In this document: piece after piece, positions 62,771 to 64,000 of the stretch
Numbering within the stretch: position 1 is the first letter of the stretch
Layout: each line of letters begins with the position of its first letter
Assembly (NCBI RefSeq): GCF_900100385.1
Contig: NZ_FNFC01000011.1
Span: forward strand, 1 to 64,000
Reading direction: 5' to 3'
Length of the DNA: 64,000 nt
DNA from: Halovenus aranensis
GTDB lineage: Archaea > Halobacteriota > Halobacteria > Halobacteriales > Haloarculaceae
Made by a program: the position numbers and the translations under genes
Notes under the pieces: generated by a model
What the model was told of the DNA's origin: nothing
The model's database searches: none
The model's input: the letters and a program-made list of their open reading frames with translations, nothing else

Positions 62771-63508
62771 ATGTGTGGCCGATACAGCCTGTTCGTCCCG
62801 CCCGCGGAGCTGGCCGACCGGTTCGAGGTCGACACCGCGGCCTACGAGCCGCGGTACAACGCTGCGCCGGGACAGTCACTTCCGGTAATCACTGACGAGA
62901 ACAGCGAGCGCCTCCGCTCACTGGAGTGGGGATTCGTGCCGCCGTGGGCCGACAGCAGAGACGACGGCGGACACATCAACGCCCGGTCCGAGCGACTGAC
63001 CGAAGCGCCGACCTTCCGGAACGCGTTCGCCGCCGAGACCGTCGACGCCGGGCGGTGTCTGGTCCCCGCCGACGGCTTCTACGAGTGGGTCGAGACCGAC
63101 GGCGGGAAACAGCCCTACCGCGTCACCCGGACCGACGACGCACCCTTCGCGATGGCGGGGCTGTGGGCGCGCTGGGAACCGCCGACGACACAGACCGGGC
63201 TCGACGCCTTCGCTGACGGCACACCCGACGACGACCCGGATGTCGTCGAGACGTTCACCGTCGTCACCACCGAACCGAACGACCTCGTGGCCGACCTGCA
63301 CCACCGGATGGCTGTCATCCTTCCCGACGGCTCCGAACGACGCTGGCTCGAGGAGTCGGTCCCCGAGGCCTCTGAGTTACTGGAGCCCTGTTCTGCCGAA
63401 AAGATGCGTGCGTACCCCGTCTCGACAGCGGTCAACGACCCGGGCAACGATTCGCCGGTCGTCGTCGAAGAAATCAGCGACAGCAGCCAATCAACAGACA
63501 AGGTGTGA
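62771..63508 (+). CDS. SRAP-domain protein (HMCES/YedK type)
   Basis: The protein shields abasic sites in single-stranded DNA by forming a covalent link through Cys2. The 245 residues begin M-C-G-R-Y, the exact SRAP start. They keep the other active-site residues N70 (HINARSE), E105 (DGFYEWV) and H177 (DLHHRMAVIL). Met removal exposes Cys2. It stands alone, so self-protection rather than a specific repair operon is likely. The C-terminus has a 25-residue Asp/Ser-rich tail, common in haloarchaea. Confidence 0.95.
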   Translation: MCGRYSLFVPPAELADRFEVDTAAYEPRYNAAPGQSLPVITDENSERLRSLEWGFVPPWADSRDDGGHINARSERLTEAPTFRNAFAAETVDAGRCLVPADGFYEWVETDGGKQPYRVTRTDDAPFAMAGLWARWEPPTTQTGLDAFADGTPDDDPDVVETFTVVTTEPNDLVADLHHRMAVILPDGSERRWLEESVPEASELLEPCSAEKMRAYPVSTAVNDPGNDSPVVVEEISDSSQSTDKV

Positions 63509-63537
63509 CCCAACCTCTGGCGAGCGCTCAGGTGGGC

Positions 63538-64000
63538 TCAGTTGTCTTCTTCTTTGAGTTCTTCGAGTTCTGAGTCGACCTCGGACTCGGCAACCTCGGC
63601 TTCGAGGTCGTCGAGGCTCATGTCTCCGTCGGCTGGTTCGTCAACAGAGTCAGTCGACTCTGTCGTCTCTTCGGACTCTCCGTCGCCCATCTCGGATTTG
63701 AGCGTGTCGAGTTCGCGGTCGACGGCGCTGTCGGTCGAGAGCTGCTCGAGTTCGCGGTCGAGGTCGCTCTGGTCGGAGACGGCGTTGTCGAGTGCGCCGC
63801 TTTCGCGGAGTTCGTCGAGTGCCGAGGCACGGGCCTCCATCTCCTCGGTCTGTTCCTCGGCGCGCTCGATGGTCCGGCTGATGTCTTCCATCTCCTCGCC
63901 GGCACCGGTCATCGCCTCGTTGACGCGGGCGCTGGCTTCGGCGGCCTCGTAGCGGGCTTTCATCGTCTCCTTGCGCGTGCGGAACTCCTCTATCTGCTGT
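63538..64000 (-). CDS. PspA/IM30-like coiled-coil protein, C-terminal part (cut by window edge)
   Basis: The frame is open to the last base, so the N-terminal part is outside the window. The visible 153 residues are coiled coil with QIEEFRTRKETMKARYEAAEASARVNEAM and an acidic tail (Ser/Glu/Asp-rich to the C-terminus). This is the end of a PspA/IM30-family protein, which in other organisms protects the membrane under stress. The ATG at 63963 is internal and is not the true start. Confidence 0.82.
   Translation of the reverse strand, partial: QQIEEFRTRKETMKARYEAAEASARVNEAMTGAGEEMEDISRTIERAEEQTEEMEARASALDELRESGALDNAVSDQSDLDRELEQLSTDSAVDRELDTLKSEMGDGESEETTESTDSVDEPADGDMSLDDLEAEVAESEVDSELEELKEEDN

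Overview
The window is a chromosomal segment of a halophilic archaeon (class Halobacteria). The predicted proteins are very acidic, the coding DNA is GC-rich, and many starts sit about 25 to 30 nt behind an archaeal TATA box, which predicts leaderless mRNAs. The genes themselves are archaeal: PheS/PheT, L10e, a fused double histone, a proteasome beta subunit, archaeosine TGT and ArcS, Pus10, NurA, aEF1A with S10, and tRNAs without encoded CCA. I cannot place the genus from sequence alone.

Layout. 1-1702: the tail of an IS transposase, a truncated DUF4260 remnant, a GrpB-like gene and a hexapeptide acyltransferase; this is the most rearranged part. 1976-7286: translation genes (pheST, trpS, rpl10e). 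7357-9253: two membrane proteins of unknown role. 9254-9694: a tRNA-Arg gene with a duplicated 3' end and nested palindromes, which look like an integration scar. 9798-13478: a RecA-fold protein, a multi-OB ssDNA-binding protein (rpa2 type), the double histone and a class II histone deacetylase, forming a chromatin and DNA-binding locus. 13528-19243: a TraB-domain membrane protein coupled to an M50 protease, purM, a phosphoesterase, an HTH-CBS regulator, a DUF555 protein and a small membrane protein. 19311-24768: psmB, a two-component signalling group, a methyltransferase and a half-size CtaA-like protein.

24943-33690: MaeB malic enzyme fused to a phosphotransacetylase-like domain, then the archaeosine region (tgtA, an Nmad3-like protein, a DMT exporter, a membrane protein, arcS). 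33738-39602: an ABC-2 exporter, a soluble chemotaxis-type transducer, a small Cys protein and Pus10. 39699-48413: an S9 peptidase, CBS and Usp stress proteins, a histidine kinase, DoxX, a Bat-type HTH protein, NurA and an amino-acid dehydrogenase. 48519-53919: a PAP2 enzyme overlapping a solute-binding lipoprotein whose domain order looks circularly permuted, a DUF5784-like protein, and an ACT protein plus homoserine dehydrogenase. 54049-64000: tuf, rpsJ, tRNA-Ala, a gap with a candidate structured RNA, a NifU-like protein, ketopantoate reductase, MscS, CopZ, a nitrilase, two GNAT proteins, a frameshifted small membrane gene, an SDR, a SRAP protein, and a PspA-like protein that runs off the end.

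Most of the window is ordinary core genome. The most unusual points are the permuted substrate-binding protein (49385-51163), the Nmad3-like gene beside archaeosine genes (29295-30074), the candidate RNA at about 56580-56670, the tRNA-Arg scar (9471-9694), and a possible 34-residue leader ORF overlapping rpa2. No CRISPR array, rRNA gene or recognisable replication origin was seen.
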